Positions 34,454-43,575 of a stretch of DNA of 64,000 nt are shown in pieces. A program made the position numbers and the translations under genes. The stretch is taken from contig NZ_CP043489.1 of NCBI RefSeq assembly GCF_008330945.1, positions 2,367,501 through 2,431,500 on the forward strand, written 5' to 3'. The stretch's first letter is position 1; each line of letters starts with the position of its first letter. The DNA comes from Labrys sp. KNU-23. GTDB lineage: Bacteria > Pseudomonadota > Alphaproteobacteria > Rhizobiales > Labraceae. The notes beneath the pieces were generated by a model. The model saw only the letters and a list, made by a program, of their open reading frames with translations. It had not been told where the DNA came from and did not search any database.

Positions 34454-35553
34454 TCGAGGCCGACATCACCGTCCGGCGCGCCGGTTTCACGCTCGAATCG
34501 GCCTTTACCTCGGATGGCGGCATCACCGCCTTGTTCGGCCGTTCGGGCTCGGGCAAGACCACGCTCCTCAATGCCATGGCCGGGCTGATCCGGCCCGACA
34601 GCGGGCATATCCGTCTCGATGGGCAGATGCTGTTCGAGGCCTCCACCCGCACCTTCCTCGCCCCGCACCGGCGCCGGGTCGGCCTGGTCTTCCAGGACGC
34701 CCAGCTTTTTCCGCATCTCACTGCCCGGCAGAACCTGCTCTATGGCCGCTTCTTCAACCGTCGATTCTTCAACGTTACCGACGGCCCGAAGCTCGACTTC
34801 GACACGGTGGTCGGCGTGCTCGGCATCGAAAAGCTGCTGGGGCGCCGGCCGAACGCGCTTTCGGGCGGCGAGAAGCAGCGCGTTGCCATCGGCCGCGCTC
34901 TGCTGGCCTCCCCCCGCCTCCTGCTGATGGACGAGCCGCTCGCCGCCCTCGACGCGCCGCGCAAGCTTGAAATCCTGCCCTTGATCGAGCGCGTGCGCGA
35001 CGAGATGAAGGTGCCGATTCTCTATGTCTCGCATGCCGTGGAGGAGGTCGCGCGCCTCGCTGCCCGCGTCGTGGTCCTGGAAGCCGGCAAGGTCAGCCGT
35101 ATCGGCACGCCGCAGGACGTGCTGGTACCGGCACCGAATTCACTCTTTGGCCCGCTTTCCAATCAGCGCTTCGAGATGGTCTCGCTGCTGGAGGCGCGGG
35201 TACGCGGCTATGACGAGCATTACGGCCTGTCGACCCTGGACCACCCGGCCGGCCCGATCAGCATTCCCGGCCGCGCCGGCCCGCCCGGGACCAAGGTGCG
35301 CGTGGTGGTGCGGGGCTCCGACGTCTCCATCGCCATGAAACGCCCGGGAGCTGTGTCGATCCGCACCATGCTGGGCGCGCAAGTGAAAGCGATCGATGCC
35401 GATGACGGCCCGGTCGCCCGCGTCGACCTCGCGCTCACCGGCGGTGACAAGCTTTCCGCCTTCATCACCCGCAATGCCGTGGACGAGCTGGGCCTGGGCC
35501 AGGGCGATAGCGTGCTGGCCATGATCAAGGCGGCCTCGATCGACGCGCGATAG
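34450..35553 (+). CDS. modC: Molybdate ABC transporter ATP-binding protein
   Basis: 367 residues. ATPase domain with Walker A GRSGSGKTT, Q-loop LVFQDAQLFPH, signature LSGGEKQRVAIGRALL and Walker B LLLMDEPLAALD, plus the switch His in LYVSHAVEE. The C-terminal 130 residues form a molybdate-binding (MOP/TOBE) domain: TMLGAQVKAIDADDGPVARV and SAFITRNAVDELGLGQGDSVLAMIKA. This matches ModC, which powers molybdate uptake with ModA and ModB. Neither modA nor modB is adjacent; it is coupled instead to the DCC-family gene, so it is either an orphan ATPase for a permease elsewhere or a relict of a split operon. Confidence 0.92.
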   Translation: MIEADITVRRAGFTLESAFTSDGGITALFGRSGSGKTTLLNAMAGLIRPDSGHIRLDGQMLFEASTRTFLAPHRRRVGLVFQDAQLFPHLTARQNLLYGRFFNRRFFNVTDGPKLDFDTVVGVLGIEKLLGRRPNALSGGEKQRVAIGRALLASPRLLLMDEPLAALDAPRKLEILPLIERVRDEMKVPILYVSHAVEEVARLAARVVVLEAGKVSRIGTPQDVLVPAPNSLFGPLSNQRFEMVSLLEARVRGYDEHYGLSTLDHPAGPISIPGRAGPPGTKVRVVVRGSDVSIAMKRPGAVSIRTMLGAQVKAIDADDGPVARVDLALTGGDKLSAFITRNAVDELGLGQGDSVLAMIKAASIDAR

Positions 35554-35567
35554 GGGGATGAGGGGCG

Positions 35568-35939
35568 CTACCGCCCCTTCTTCATCTCATCGAGCCAGCG
35601 CCGGGCCGCTTCGTGATGGCGAGGCTGGATCGCGCCGGAGACCATGCGGATGGCGGCATAGAGGATGGCGGCGTCGTCGGTGAAGCCCAGGCCGACGATG
35701 AAGTCGGGGACGACGTCGAAAGGCAGCACGAAATAGGCGAGCGCGGCCGCCAGCGTCGCCCGCACCTTGAAGGGCGTGTCGCGGTCGAGTACCGCGTAAT
35801 ACGCGGCCAGGAGATCGGAAGCGAAGGGAATATGGGCGAGCGCCAGCTTCAGCTTCGGCAGGAAATCGGCCCTGAGCTGCTCCTTGCGCCGCTCGAAACG
35901 ACGGCCGGCATCGTCATACATACGGGACTGTGTGACCAT
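35568..35939 (-). CDS. YkvA family (DUF1232) protein
   Basis: 123 residues from ATG 35939, with GGAGGG upstream on this strand. The DUF1232 core (about 60-105) reads YFVLPFDVVPDFIVGLGFTD, containing the D-x-x-P-D motif, followed by a hydrophobic segment DDAAILYAAIRMV. The N-terminal part is highly charged. It is a membrane-associated protein of unknown function. It converges with modC and diverges from sdhC. Confidence 0.85.
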   Translation of the reverse strand: MVTQSRMYDDAGRRFERRKEQLRADFLPKLKLALAHIPFASDLLAAYYAVLDRDTPFKVRATLAAALAYFVLPFDVVPDFIVGLGFTDDAAILYAAIRMVSGAIQPRHHEAARRWLDEMKKGR

Positions 35940-36157
35940 GGGTACCCTCCTCAACGCGAGAGCATGTGGCCCCGCCCGCGGTGGTTTCAAGCGCTGCATG
36001 CCCTTACGTTACTAAAATATTTCGATCTGCATGGCTGCTCTGCGCCCAAAATCCGCCAGGATCTCGGGATTCGCGTTCTAATCCATTGCACTGAGCCCGC
36101 CGACAGGATATCGCATCGCAGCAAGATTATAACGGGTCGAAACTGGAGGTCCTTCCG

Positions 36158-36577
36158 ATGGCCGATCCTAACGCGTCCGCCGGCAAGCCTGGCCTGGCCG
36201 ATTCGCGTCCCTTGTCGCCGCATCTGCAGATCTATCGCTGGCCGATCACCATGACGATGTCGATCCTGCACCGCGTGACCGGCGGGGCTCTCTATGTCGG
36301 TACCCTGCTGCTCGCCTGGTGGCTTCTGGCCGCCGCAACCAGTCCCTCGGCCTTCGCCTGGGTGCAATGGGTCATCGGCAGCCCGATCGGCCTCCTCATC
36401 CTGTTCGGCTATACCTGGGCACTGATGCATCACATGCTCGGCGGCATCCGGCATTTCATCTGGGACTTCGGCCACGGCCTCGGACCGGGCGAGCGCAACA
36501 TTTATGCCTGGGCCAATCTGATCGGGTCGGTGGTGCTCACCGTGCTGATCTGGATCATCGGCCTGCTGGCCTTCTGA
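36158..36577 (+). CDS. sdhC: Succinate dehydrogenase cytochrome b556 subunit
   Basis: 139 residues, ATG with GGAGGT upstream. Three transmembrane helices and the family motif RPLSPHLQIYRWPITMTMSI followed by LHRVTG; the haem-ligand region is HHMLGGIRHFIWD. SdhC and SdhD anchor complex II in the membrane and carry the ubiquinone site. First gene of the operon; its 218 bp leader is less GC-rich than usual here and should hold the sdh promoter, but no box is assigned. Confidence 0.95.
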   Translation: MADPNASAGKPGLADSRPLSPHLQIYRWPITMTMSILHRVTGGALYVGTLLLAWWLLAAATSPSAFAWVQWVIGSPIGLLILFGYTWALMHHMLGGIRHFIWDFGHGLGPGERNIYAWANLIGSVVLTVLIWIIGLLAF

Positions 36578-36586
36578 GGATCCGAC

Positions 36587-36973
36587 ATGAGCAAGAGCCT
36601 CAAGACCCCTCTCGGCCGCGTGCGTGGCCTCGGTTCGGCCAAGTCCGGCACCCATCATTTCTGGCTGCAGCGCCTCACCGGCGCCGCCATGGTGCCGCTT
36701 ACCATCGCCTTCGTGCTGACGGTGGTCTGCCTTGCCGACGCCAGCCAGGCCACGGCGATCGCCACCTTGTCCTCGCCGCTCGTCGCCATCCTGCTGTTCC
36801 TGTTCATCATCGCCGGCATCGTCCATATGCGGGCCGGCATGCAGGTGATCATCGAGGATTATGTCGAGACGGAAAGCCTGAAGATCCTGGCTGTTCTCGC
36901 CAACACCTTCTTTTCGCTCCTGGTAGGGGCAGCCTGCCTCTACGCTCTACTGAAATTGAATTTCGGGATGTAA
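36587..36973 (+). CDS. sdhD: Succinate dehydrogenase membrane anchor subunit
   Basis: 128 residues, 9 bp after sdhC. KSLKTPLGRVRGLGSAKSGT is the conserved cytosolic N-terminus, followed by HHFWLQRLTG (His and Arg at the quinone site) and three hydrophobic helices. HMRAGMQVIIEDYVE is the C-terminal signature. It completes the quinone-reducing part of complex II. Confidence 0.94.
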   Translation: MSKSLKTPLGRVRGLGSAKSGTHHFWLQRLTGAAMVPLTIAFVLTVVCLADASQATAIATLSSPLVAILLFLFIIAGIVHMRAGMQVIIEDYVETESLKILAVLANTFFSLLVGAACLYALLKLNFGM

Positions 36974-36994
36974 CCCAGTTTCGGGGTAAAATTT

Positions 36995-38821
36995 ATGGCC
37001 GAAGGCACCGTTAACCAACCCTCCGCCCTGGGCGCCGCCTATCCCATCACCGACCACACCTATGACGTCGTGGTCGTCGGCGCCGGCGGTGCTGGCCTGC
37101 GCGCCGTGGTCGGCTGTTCCGAAGCGGGCCTGCGCACCGCCTGCATCACCAAGGTCTTCCCGACGCGCTCCCACACCGTCGCCGCACAGGGCGGCATCGC
37201 CGCTTCGCTCGGCAATATGGGCCGCGACGACTGGCGCTTCCACATGTACGACACCGTCAAGGGCTCGGACTGGCTGGGCGACCAGGATGCCATCGAATAT
37301 CTGGTGCGCAACGCGCCCGCCGCCGTCTACGAGCTCGAGCATTGGGGCGTGCCCTTCTCGCGCACCGAGGACGGCCGCATCTACCAGCGCCCGTTCGGCG
37401 GCATGACCACCGATTTCGGCAAGGGCATCGCCCAGCGCACCTGCGCCGCCGCCGACCGCACCGGCCACGCCATGCTGCACACGCTCTACGGCGCCGCGCT
37501 CAAGCACCAGGCCGAGTTCTTCGTCGAATATTTCGCCATCGACCTGATCATGGACGAGGAAGGTCAGTGCCGCGGCATCGTGGCCCTGAAGATGGATGAC
37601 GGTACCATCCATCGCTTCCGCTCCCACCGCACCATCCTGGCGACCGGCGGCTATGGCCGCGCCTATTTCACCGCGACCTCGGCCCATACCTGCACCGGCG
37701 ACGGCAACGCCATGGTGCTCAGGGCCGGCCTGCCGCTGCAGGACATGGAATTCGTGCAGTTCCATCCCACCGGCATCTACGGCGCCGGCTGCCTCATCAC
37801 CGAAGGCGCCCGCGGCGAGGGCGGCTACCTCACCAATTCGGAAGGCGAGCGCTTCATGGAGCGCTATGCCCCCTCGGTGAAGGACCTCGCCCCGCGCGAC
37901 ATGGTCTCGCGCGCCATGACCATGGAAATCCGCGAAGGCCGCGGCGTGGGCAAGCGCAAGGATCACATCTTCCTGCATCTCGACCATCTCGATCCCAAGA
38001 TCCTGGCCGAACGCCTGCCGGGCATCTCCGAATCGGCCCGCATTTTCGCCGGCGTCGATCTCACCAAGGAACCGATCCCGGTGCTGCCGACGGTGCACTA
38101 CAACATGGGCGGCATCCCCACGAACTATCATGGCGAGGTCTTCACCAAGAAAGGCAACGACCCGGATGCGATCGTCCCCGGCCTGATGGCGCTGGGGGAA
38201 GCGGCCTGCGTCTCCGTGCACGGTGCCAATCGCCTCGGCTCCAACTCGCTGATCGACCTCGTGGTGTTCGGCCGCGCGGCAGGCCTGCGTTGCGCCGAAA
38301 TGATCAAGCCGGGCGAGAAGCATGCCGACCTGCCGGCCGATTCGGCCGAGAAGGCCCTCGCCCGCCTCGACCGCCTGCGCCATGCCAAGGGCGGCACGCC
38401 GACGGCGGAACTGCGCCTGTCGATGCAACATGTGATGCAGAGCGACTGCGCGGTCTATCGCACGAGTGCTTCCCTCGCCGAAGGCAAGGAAAAGATCCAC
38501 AAGGTCTGGCAAGGCGCCGACGACGTCCGCGTCACCGACCGCTCGCTGATCTGGAACTCGGACCTGATCGAAACGCTGGAATTCGACAATCTGATCAGCC
38601 AGGCCGTGGTCACCATGGACGGCGCGGAGAACCGCAAGGAAAGCCGCGGCGCCCACGCCCACGAGGATTTCCCCAACCGCGACGACCAGAACTGGATGAA
38701 GCACACGCTGGCCTGGGCCGACACGGAGAAGAAGTCGGTCTCGATCGATTACCGGCCGGTGCACACCTACACCATGTCGAACGACGTGCAGTATATCGAG
38801 CCGAAGGCGCGCGTTTATTGA
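36995..38821 (+). CDS. sdhA: Succinate dehydrogenase flavoprotein subunit
   Basis: 608 residues, the standard length. Oxidises succinate to fumarate on covalently bound FAD. FAD-binding segments are VVVGAGGAGLRAVVG and the covalent-attachment His in FPTRSHTVAAQGGIAA. The substrate site includes HPTGIYGAG and the catalytic RGEGGYLTN. GLMALGEAACVSVHGANRLG and the C-terminal Tyr-rich end are typical. It lies in the sdhCDAB order, 21 bp after sdhD. Confidence 0.98.
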   Translation: MAEGTVNQPSALGAAYPITDHTYDVVVVGAGGAGLRAVVGCSEAGLRTACITKVFPTRSHTVAAQGGIAASLGNMGRDDWRFHMYDTVKGSDWLGDQDAIEYLVRNAPAAVYELEHWGVPFSRTEDGRIYQRPFGGMTTDFGKGIAQRTCAAADRTGHAMLHTLYGAALKHQAEFFVEYFAIDLIMDEEGQCRGIVALKMDDGTIHRFRSHRTILATGGYGRAYFTATSAHTCTGDGNAMVLRAGLPLQDMEFVQFHPTGIYGAGCLITEGARGEGGYLTNSEGERFMERYAPSVKDLAPRDMVSRAMTMEIREGRGVGKRKDHIFLHLDHLDPKILAERLPGISESARIFAGVDLTKEPIPVLPTVHYNMGGIPTNYHGEVFTKKGNDPDAIVPGLMALGEAACVSVHGANRLGSNSLIDLVVFGRAAGLRCAEMIKPGEKHADLPADSAEKALARLDRLRHAKGGTPTAELRLSMQHVMQSDCAVYRTSASLAEGKEKIHKVWQGADDVRVTDRSLIWNSDLIETLEFDNLISQAVVTMDGAENRKESRGAHAHEDFPNRDDQNWMKHTLAWADTEKKSVSIDYRPVHTYTMSNDVQYIEPKARVY

Positions 38822-38910
38822 GAAAGGCGGCTCGCCGGAGCGAGCCGTCGCCAGCCTGACATCAACAGACCTATCAGGGCGCCTTGCCGCAGCCCACGAG
38901 AGACCCGAAA

Positions 38911-39690
38911 ATGGTTCAACTCACACTTCCCAAGAACTCCCGCGTCGTCGGCGGCAAGGTCTGGCCGAAGCCGGAGAACCAGAAGAATCTCCGCGAGTTC
39001 AAGATCTACCGTTACGATCCCGACGGTGAAACCAACCCGCGCACCGACACCTATTTCGTCGATCTCGACGATTGCGGGCCGATGGTGCTGGACGCCATCA
39101 TCTGGATCAAGAACACCATCGATCCGACGCTGACCTTCCGCCGCTCCTGCCGCGAAGGCATCTGCGGCTCTTGCGCCATGAACATCGACGGCGCCAACAC
39201 GCTGGCCTGCACCAAGGCGATGGATGACATCAGGGGCGTCATCAAGATCTATCCGCTGCCGCATATGCCGGTGGTGAAGGATCTGGTGCCCGATCTCACC
39301 CGTTTCTATGCCCAGCACGCCTCGGTCGAACCCTGGCTGAAGACCGATACGCCCAAGCCCGAGAAGGAGTGGCGCCAGGCTCATTCCGATCGCGAGAAGC
39401 TCGACGGGCTCTATGAGTGCATCCTGTGCGCCTGCTGTTCGACCTCCTGCCCGAGCTATTGGTGGAACGGCGATCGCTATCTCGGCCCCGCCGCCCTGCT
39501 GCAAGCCTATCGCTGGCTGATCGACAGCCGCGACGAGCGCACCGGCGAGAGGCTGGACGAGTTGGAGGATCCCTTCAAGCTCTATCGCTGCCACACCATC
39601 ATGAACTGCGCCCAGACTTGCCCCAAGGGCCTGAACCCCGCCAAGGCGATCGCCGAGATCAAGAAGATGATGGTGGCAAGGCAGGTGTGA
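38911..39690 (+). CDS. sdhB: Succinate dehydrogenase iron-sulfur subunit
   Basis: 259 residues from ATG 38911. The [2Fe-2S] cysteines lie in SCREGICGSCAMNIDG, then a Cys in TLACTKAM. The [4Fe-4S] and [3Fe-4S] clusters bind CILCACCSTSCPSYW and CHTIMNCAQTCPKGLNP. It passes electrons from SdhA to ubiquinone. It is 89 bp after sdhA, the widest gap in the operon, so a secondary regulatory or processing site there is possible. Confidence 0.98.
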   Translation: MVQLTLPKNSRVVGGKVWPKPENQKNLREFKIYRYDPDGETNPRTDTYFVDLDDCGPMVLDAIIWIKNTIDPTLTFRRSCREGICGSCAMNIDGANTLACTKAMDDIRGVIKIYPLPHMPVVKDLVPDLTRFYAQHASVEPWLKTDTPKPEKEWRQAHSDREKLDGLYECILCACCSTSCPSYWWNGDRYLGPAALLQAYRWLIDSRDERTGERLDELEDPFKLYRCHTIMNCAQTCPKGLNPAKAIAEIKKMMVARQV

Positions 39691-39721
39691 GGACAGAGCT
39701 GCTAACCCTCATCCCCGCTAC

Positions 39722-39760
39722 CGGGACCTAAGGCACTTCCATAGGAAGTGCCAGATCCCG
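39722..39760 (+). other. Hairpin downstream of sdhB
   Basis: GGCACTTCC (39732-39740) and GGAAGTGCC (39744-39752) form a perfect 9-bp stem around ATA, flanked by CGGGA (39722-39726) and TCCCG (39756-39760). There is no U-run, so it may stabilise the sdh mRNA end; a plain terminator is not shown. Confidence 0.55.
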
Positions 39761-39797
39761 CAAGGGGAGAAGGGATTTCATCAAATTCGCGACGCGG

Positions 39798-40016
39798 CTA
39801 CCGCACGGGGCCGGTGACGTCCACGTCTTCCACCGGCGGCTGCTTGCCAAGTTCATTGCGGTCGAGCCGGGGTGAGGCGGCAGCCGGAACGGTGGCGGGC
39901 GCGTGGAGCGTGAGCTTGGGCAGTTCGAGATTGCTGTCGACGCGGCCGATCGGAGCGGCCGAAGAGGTCATCGTCGACAGGGCAACCAGCACTGCAACGG
40001 CGCTCGGGGCAGCCAT
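39798..40016 (-). CDS. Small secreted protein, uncertain
   Basis: 72 residues from ATG 40016, with GGAGAG on this strand. It starts with a plausible signal peptide (MAAPSAVAVLVALSTMTSSA) and continues with RVDSNLELPKLTLHAPATVP, Pro-rich and without cysteines. No family is recognised. It is supported by a signal peptide and a good ribosome-binding site, but codon evidence over 73 codons is weak. Confidence 0.5.
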   Translation of the reverse strand: MAAPSAVAVLVALSTMTSSAAPIGRVDSNLELPKLTLHAPATVPAAASPRLDRNELGKQPPVEDVDVTGPVR

Positions 40017-40278
40017 GGGTTCTCTCCGGGACGTGTGACGTTCAGGCCACACCTTGGCGGAATTGATTTAAGCAAGCCTTAAGATCATCGAGGCTATCAA
40101 AGATTCGACACAGAACCAGCTCAACAGGGTCGTGCATTCTCGCTATCCGACTTCCCCTACGGTATGCGTGATTGTTCGCCCGATTTATCGCCTGCGGCGT
40201 TACGCTTCTTGCTGTCGCCGTGCGCCTCGATCTGTTATGGGCAGTATTGAGCAACTCTGACTGGGACCGGATGGACCG

Positions 40279-40854
40279 ATGAGATTTTCCGCGCTGGCAA
40301 TTCTACCCTGTGCCCTGCTGCTGGCGTCCTGCGCGTCGTCATCCCGCCTTGGCGACGCCTTCGATTTCGGTAGCTCGCGCCGTCCCCCGCCCGATGCCGG
40401 CCGCCCCGTGCCGGCCCCCGAACCGCTAATGGCGGCGCCGACGGAGGACGTGACCTCCCAGCCCCTGCCGCCGGCCGGCGGCGAGGCGGCCCCCGGCGGC
40501 ACGGCCCCCTCCACCTCGCTCGCACCGCCGCAGAACCAGGTTGCGGCCCTGCCGACCACGCCACGCGCCCCTTCCACGGGCGGCATCTCCGGCAGCTGGA
40601 AGATTTCCGATGCCGCGCGCGGCAGTTGCAACATCTCGCTGACGCGCCAGGCTCTGCTCGACGTCTACCGTGCCTCTCCGTCCGGCTGCCAGGCCGGTTC
40701 GCTCGCCAAGGTCAATGCCTGGCAGCAGCGGGGCCAGGAGATCGACCTGCTCGAACCGGGTGGCCGCACCGCCGTGCGCCTGTTCCCCACGGGCGACGGT
40801 GCCTATGAAGGTGCCGCCACGCTGTCGGGTGCCAAGATCCGGATGACCCGGTAA
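40279..40854 (+). CDS. Lipoprotein with an AprI/Inh-type protease inhibitor domain
   Basis: 191 residues. The signal peptide ends in the lipobox LLASCA, so Cys18 should be lipidated. A Pro/Ala-rich linker (about 30-100) leads to a C-terminal Inh-like beta-barrel: SGSWKISDAARGSCNISLTR, then SGCQAGSLAKVNAWQQRG and IDLLEPGGRTAVRLF. Two cysteines match the Inh disulfide. Inh proteins inhibit secreted zinc metalloproteases (serralysins); none is encoded nearby, so the target is unknown. A terminator follows. Confidence 0.85.
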   Translation: MRFSALAILPCALLLASCASSSRLGDAFDFGSSRRPPPDAGRPVPAPEPLMAAPTEDVTSQPLPPAGGEAAPGGTAPSTSLAPPQNQVAALPTTPRAPSTGGISGSWKISDAARGSCNISLTRQALLDVYRASPSGCQAGSLAKVNAWQQRGQEIDLLEPGGRTAVRLFPTGDGAYEGAATLSGAKIRMTR

Positions 40855-40882
40855 AGGCCGGGTTCTAACGGGACTATCCTGA

Positions 40883-40911
40883 GGGCAGGCTTCGGCCTGC
40901 CCTTTGTTTTT
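40883..40911 (+). terminator. Rho-independent terminator
   Basis: GGGCAGGC (40883-40890), TTCG loop, GCCTGCCC (40895-40902), then TTTGTTTTT. A strong terminator 28 bp past the lipoprotein stop. It may also end the convergent desaturase transcript. Confidence 0.9.
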
Positions 40912-40966
40912 CTAAAATCGATGAACGAGAAACAATGGGCGAGCCGATGCGGCGCCCCCGCCATGC

Positions 40967-41899
40967 TCATCCCCGCGCGGGCACCCGGCCGGATGGATGG
41001 ATCAGGGTGTCGTGCTCGGTGAGGAAATAGCGCCGGGCCACGTCCCAATAGCCGTTATAGACCAGGCCGCCATTCTCACGAATCATCCGCTCGCGATTGG
41101 CGCGGTACCAGGCCGGGATCTCGTACCAGGGCATCATCGGATTGTCGTGATGCACGACATGCAGGTTGTTGTAGAGGAAGAGCAAACCGAAGATCGGCGC
41201 ATTCTCGACAATGGCCGTGCGCTCCTCTACCTCGCTCTCGGCGCGGTGCTCGGCGAAGGAACGCACCAGCATCAGCGCCGTGCCAGGATAGACGATGGCG
41301 AGGAAATAGACCAGCGGATTGAGACCGCAGACCAGCACCAGCCAGGCCAGCACCACCAGGAGTTGCAGGGCATGGCTGGCCCAGATGCGCCGGTGCATGG
41401 GTTCGTCGCGCCACACCGCGCGAGCTTCGCGGAACAGGAAGGTCGACATCGCCCGCGCCGGCCCGATGGTCACCCGGCCAAGGAAGGTGGCGTTGGCGCG
41501 GATCGTCCAGGCATGGAAGCGCCCAAGGCGGCTCCACTGCTCCGGCGTCCAATAATGCGACTCCGGGTCGTCGAGCGGATCCGTCAGCCTTTCGTCCCGG
41601 TGATGCAGAAGATGGCTGATGCGGTAAGACTCGTACGGCAGCCATAGCAGCAGCGGCCAGCAGCCGATCCAGCGATTGAGCGATCGGTTGGACGTCGGGT
41701 GCCCGTGGATGATTTCATGCTGGAGCGAGGCGTGCCAGGCGACCGTCCAGGCCCCCAGCGGCACCCAGGCCCAGAGCGGAATCGCGGCATGGAAATAGGT
41801 CAATACCCCCCAAAAGCTATAGATTATAGCCGCAAGAGCGACGGTCGGCCACTCGACCGCCTTCCGTCTCCGTCGCGCCTGAATCTCAGCCTTACGCAT
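40967..41899 (-). CDS. Membrane fatty acid desaturase
   Basis: 310 residues. Three His boxes of the membrane desaturase/hydroxylase superfamily are present: HEIIHGH (near residue 61), HLLHH (near 95) and NLHVVHHDNP (near 240), which hold the di-iron centre. Four hydrophobic segments follow the usual plan. The substrate is an acyl chain or a related lipid (or carotenoid); it cannot be told apart here. It is divergent from an XRE regulator across an AT-rich 150 bp gap, so regulation of membrane lipid fluidity by that regulator is a reasonable guess. Confidence 0.87.
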   Translation of the reverse strand: MRKAEIQARRRRKAVEWPTVALAAIIYSFWGVLTYFHAAIPLWAWVPLGAWTVAWHASLQHEIIHGHPTSNRSLNRWIGCWPLLLWLPYESYRISHLLHHRDERLTDPLDDPESHYWTPEQWSRLGRFHAWTIRANATFLGRVTIGPARAMSTFLFREARAVWRDEPMHRRIWASHALQLLVVLAWLVLVCGLNPLVYFLAIVYPGTALMLVRSFAEHRAESEVEERTAIVENAPIFGLLFLYNNLHVVHHDNPMMPWYEIPAWYRANRERMIRENGGLVYNGYWDVARRYFLTEHDTLIHPSGRVPARG

Positions 41900-42050
41900 T
41901 CAAATCACTCCATAATTACAGCGATGATGCGATGAAAGACCAAATCACACAAGGATTGTGTTGTCGCATAACATTGACATTTGTGGTTTAATAATCTCCT
42001 ATGTAGATAATTTCATCATTCGTTGATATTTATAAACAACCGGAGTTAGA
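41900..42050. promoter_or_regulatory. AT-rich divergent promoter region (desaturase / XRE regulator)
   Basis: 151 bp, the most AT-rich stretch in the window. TTGACA at 41974-41979 could be a -35 box for the rightward XRE gene, with weak -10-like sequence (CTATGT) near 41999-42004. No palindromic operator is obvious. Confidence 0.4.
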
Positions 42051-42899
42051 ATGGCGCATCCTACTGCGGCTCAGAGCTTTCGCGACCGTCTCGAACGGGT
42101 CATTGCCCAGACGGGCCTGAACCAGGCCGGCTTTGCCCGTCATGTCGGCATCGACCGCTCCACCCTGTCGCAATTGCTGTCGGCGGAAAATGACCGCCTG
42201 CCGCGGGCCGAGACCTTGGCAGCCATCGCCAAGGGCTGCCGCATCTCGATCGACTGGCTGCTCGGCCTCAGCCAGCGCGAGCAGATCGGCGCCGAATTGG
42301 TGGAAGCGGTGCTGACCATCGAGACACAGGCCCACGCCCCCTTCAACGAACGCTTCCTGCGCTGGAATGCCGAGGCGGCGGGGCGCAAATTACGCACGGT
42401 GCCGATGAGTTTTCCCGACTTCCTGAAGACGGACGAGGTCATGCAGTTCGAATATGCGGCGGCACTCGGCCCCGAATCGAACCCGGCCCTGGCCGAGCGA
42501 CGGCGGCTGACCATCGCCTCCATCCGCGACGGCGGCGAGATGGAGGCCTGTGTCTCCGTCCAGGCGCTGGAAGTCTTCGTCCGGGGCCAGGCCCAGTGGG
42601 AGGGTTTCGACATCGCCGCCCGGAAGGCCCAGTTCAACACCATGGCCAGCCTGGTGGACGAGCTCTATCCGACGCTGCGGCTCAATCTCTACGACCTCAG
42701 GCAGACCTACTCGGCCCCCTTCACCATTTTCGGCAATTCGCGCGCCGCTGTTTATCTCGGGCCGACCTACCTCGTCCTCAATGCCAGCGAACATATCCGC
42801 CTGCTGACACGCCGCTTCGAGGACATTGTGCGTACCGCTACGGTACAGCCCCATGCTGCGGCGGCCTATCTGCGCGATCTCGGCGCTTCGCTCGACTGA
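42051..42899 (+). CDS. XRE-family helix-turn-helix regulator with a C-terminal sensor-like domain
   Basis: 282 residues. The N-terminal 65 residues contain a Cro/CI-type HTH: LNQAGFARHVGIDRSTLSQL with the recognition helix in RSTLSQLLSAEN. A bridging segment (NERFLRWNAEA) leads to a larger C-terminal half (about 140-275) that has no motif I can name. Transcribed away from the fatty acid desaturase gene, which suggests that it controls that gene and itself; evidence is positional only. Confidence 0.85.
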   Translation: MAHPTAAQSFRDRLERVIAQTGLNQAGFARHVGIDRSTLSQLLSAENDRLPRAETLAAIAKGCRISIDWLLGLSQREQIGAELVEAVLTIETQAHAPFNERFLRWNAEAAGRKLRTVPMSFPDFLKTDEVMQFEYAAALGPESNPALAERRRLTIASIRDGGEMEACVSVQALEVFVRGQAQWEGFDIAARKAQFNTMASLVDELYPTLRLNLYDLRQTYSAPFTIFGNSRAAVYLGPTYLVLNASEHIRLLTRRFEDIVRTATVQPHAAAAYLRDLGASLD

Positions 42900-43066
42900 G
42901 CAGCATCGGCGCAGGTCGCGACGAGAGAGCGAAAGCCCCTGCTACGCGCCTGCGCCGAGGGCAGCGCCGCTCTCCGTACAAGATGAACGCCAGGTGAACG
43001 CGTGCTTGCATCCTTGTTCACACAAATCCGGTTATGGTCCCCGCAGATCTGGTCTGGAGAAGCTTC

Positions 43067-43528
43067 ATGCCCTGCCGAACCCTTATCGGGGTGATTGCCG
43101 GTCTTGGCCTCTTGACCCTTGGCCTTCAGACCGATGTGAACGCCGCTTTCGCGCAAAATTCGCTGAATAACTATGCCCAGACGCCGCAGCAGGCGCCGGC
43201 GCTTGGAGCCAATCGCGGCCTTTCGCAAGCCCCCTCTGAAATCGGACGAGGGCCGGACGAGGCGAGAAACCCGCGTCTGCTACCGCCGCGCACCATCATT
43301 TCCAGCCTGGCCGGCCGGGGATACCGCAACGTTGTCATCAAACGCGTGCGCGGCGACAGCTATATCGCCGAAGCCGAGGGTGCGGAAGGCGGGCGCGTCC
43401 TCATCGTCATAGATGGCCATACCACCGAAATTACGGGACTGCGGCAACTGGGTTGGGCGCGGCCGCCCCGCCAATGGGACAATGAGAGCTGGGTCCCGCC
43501 GCGTCCCTGGAGTGGTCCGCGCTGGTAG
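43067..43528 (+). CDS. Secreted protein with a PepSY-like segment
   Basis: 153 residues from ATG 43067. Signal peptide to about residue 30 (VIAGLGLLTLGLQTDVNAAFA). The second half has TIISSLAGRGYRNVVIKRVR and GGRVLIVIDGHTTEITGLRQ, reminiscent of one PepSY repeat (helix, then strands with a Gly-Tyr turn). The C-terminus is Trp/Pro-rich (WDNESWVPPRPWSG). Likely periplasmic. Function unknown; the PepSY resemblance is by eye. Confidence 0.75.
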   Translation: MPCRTLIGVIAGLGLLTLGLQTDVNAAFAQNSLNNYAQTPQQAPALGANRGLSQAPSEIGRGPDEARNPRLLPPRTIISSLAGRGYRNVVIKRVRGDSYIAEAEGAEGGRVLIVIDGHTTEITGLRQLGWARPPRQWDNESWVPPRPWSGPRW

Positions 43529-43575
43529 GCTCGAGCCGAAACTCGATAGCTCAGCGTGCTCCGGAGCAGTCCGGC

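Noticed and set aside
36947..38764. A 605-codon reverse frame opposite sdhA
   Set aside because: Shadow of a certain gene; composition only.
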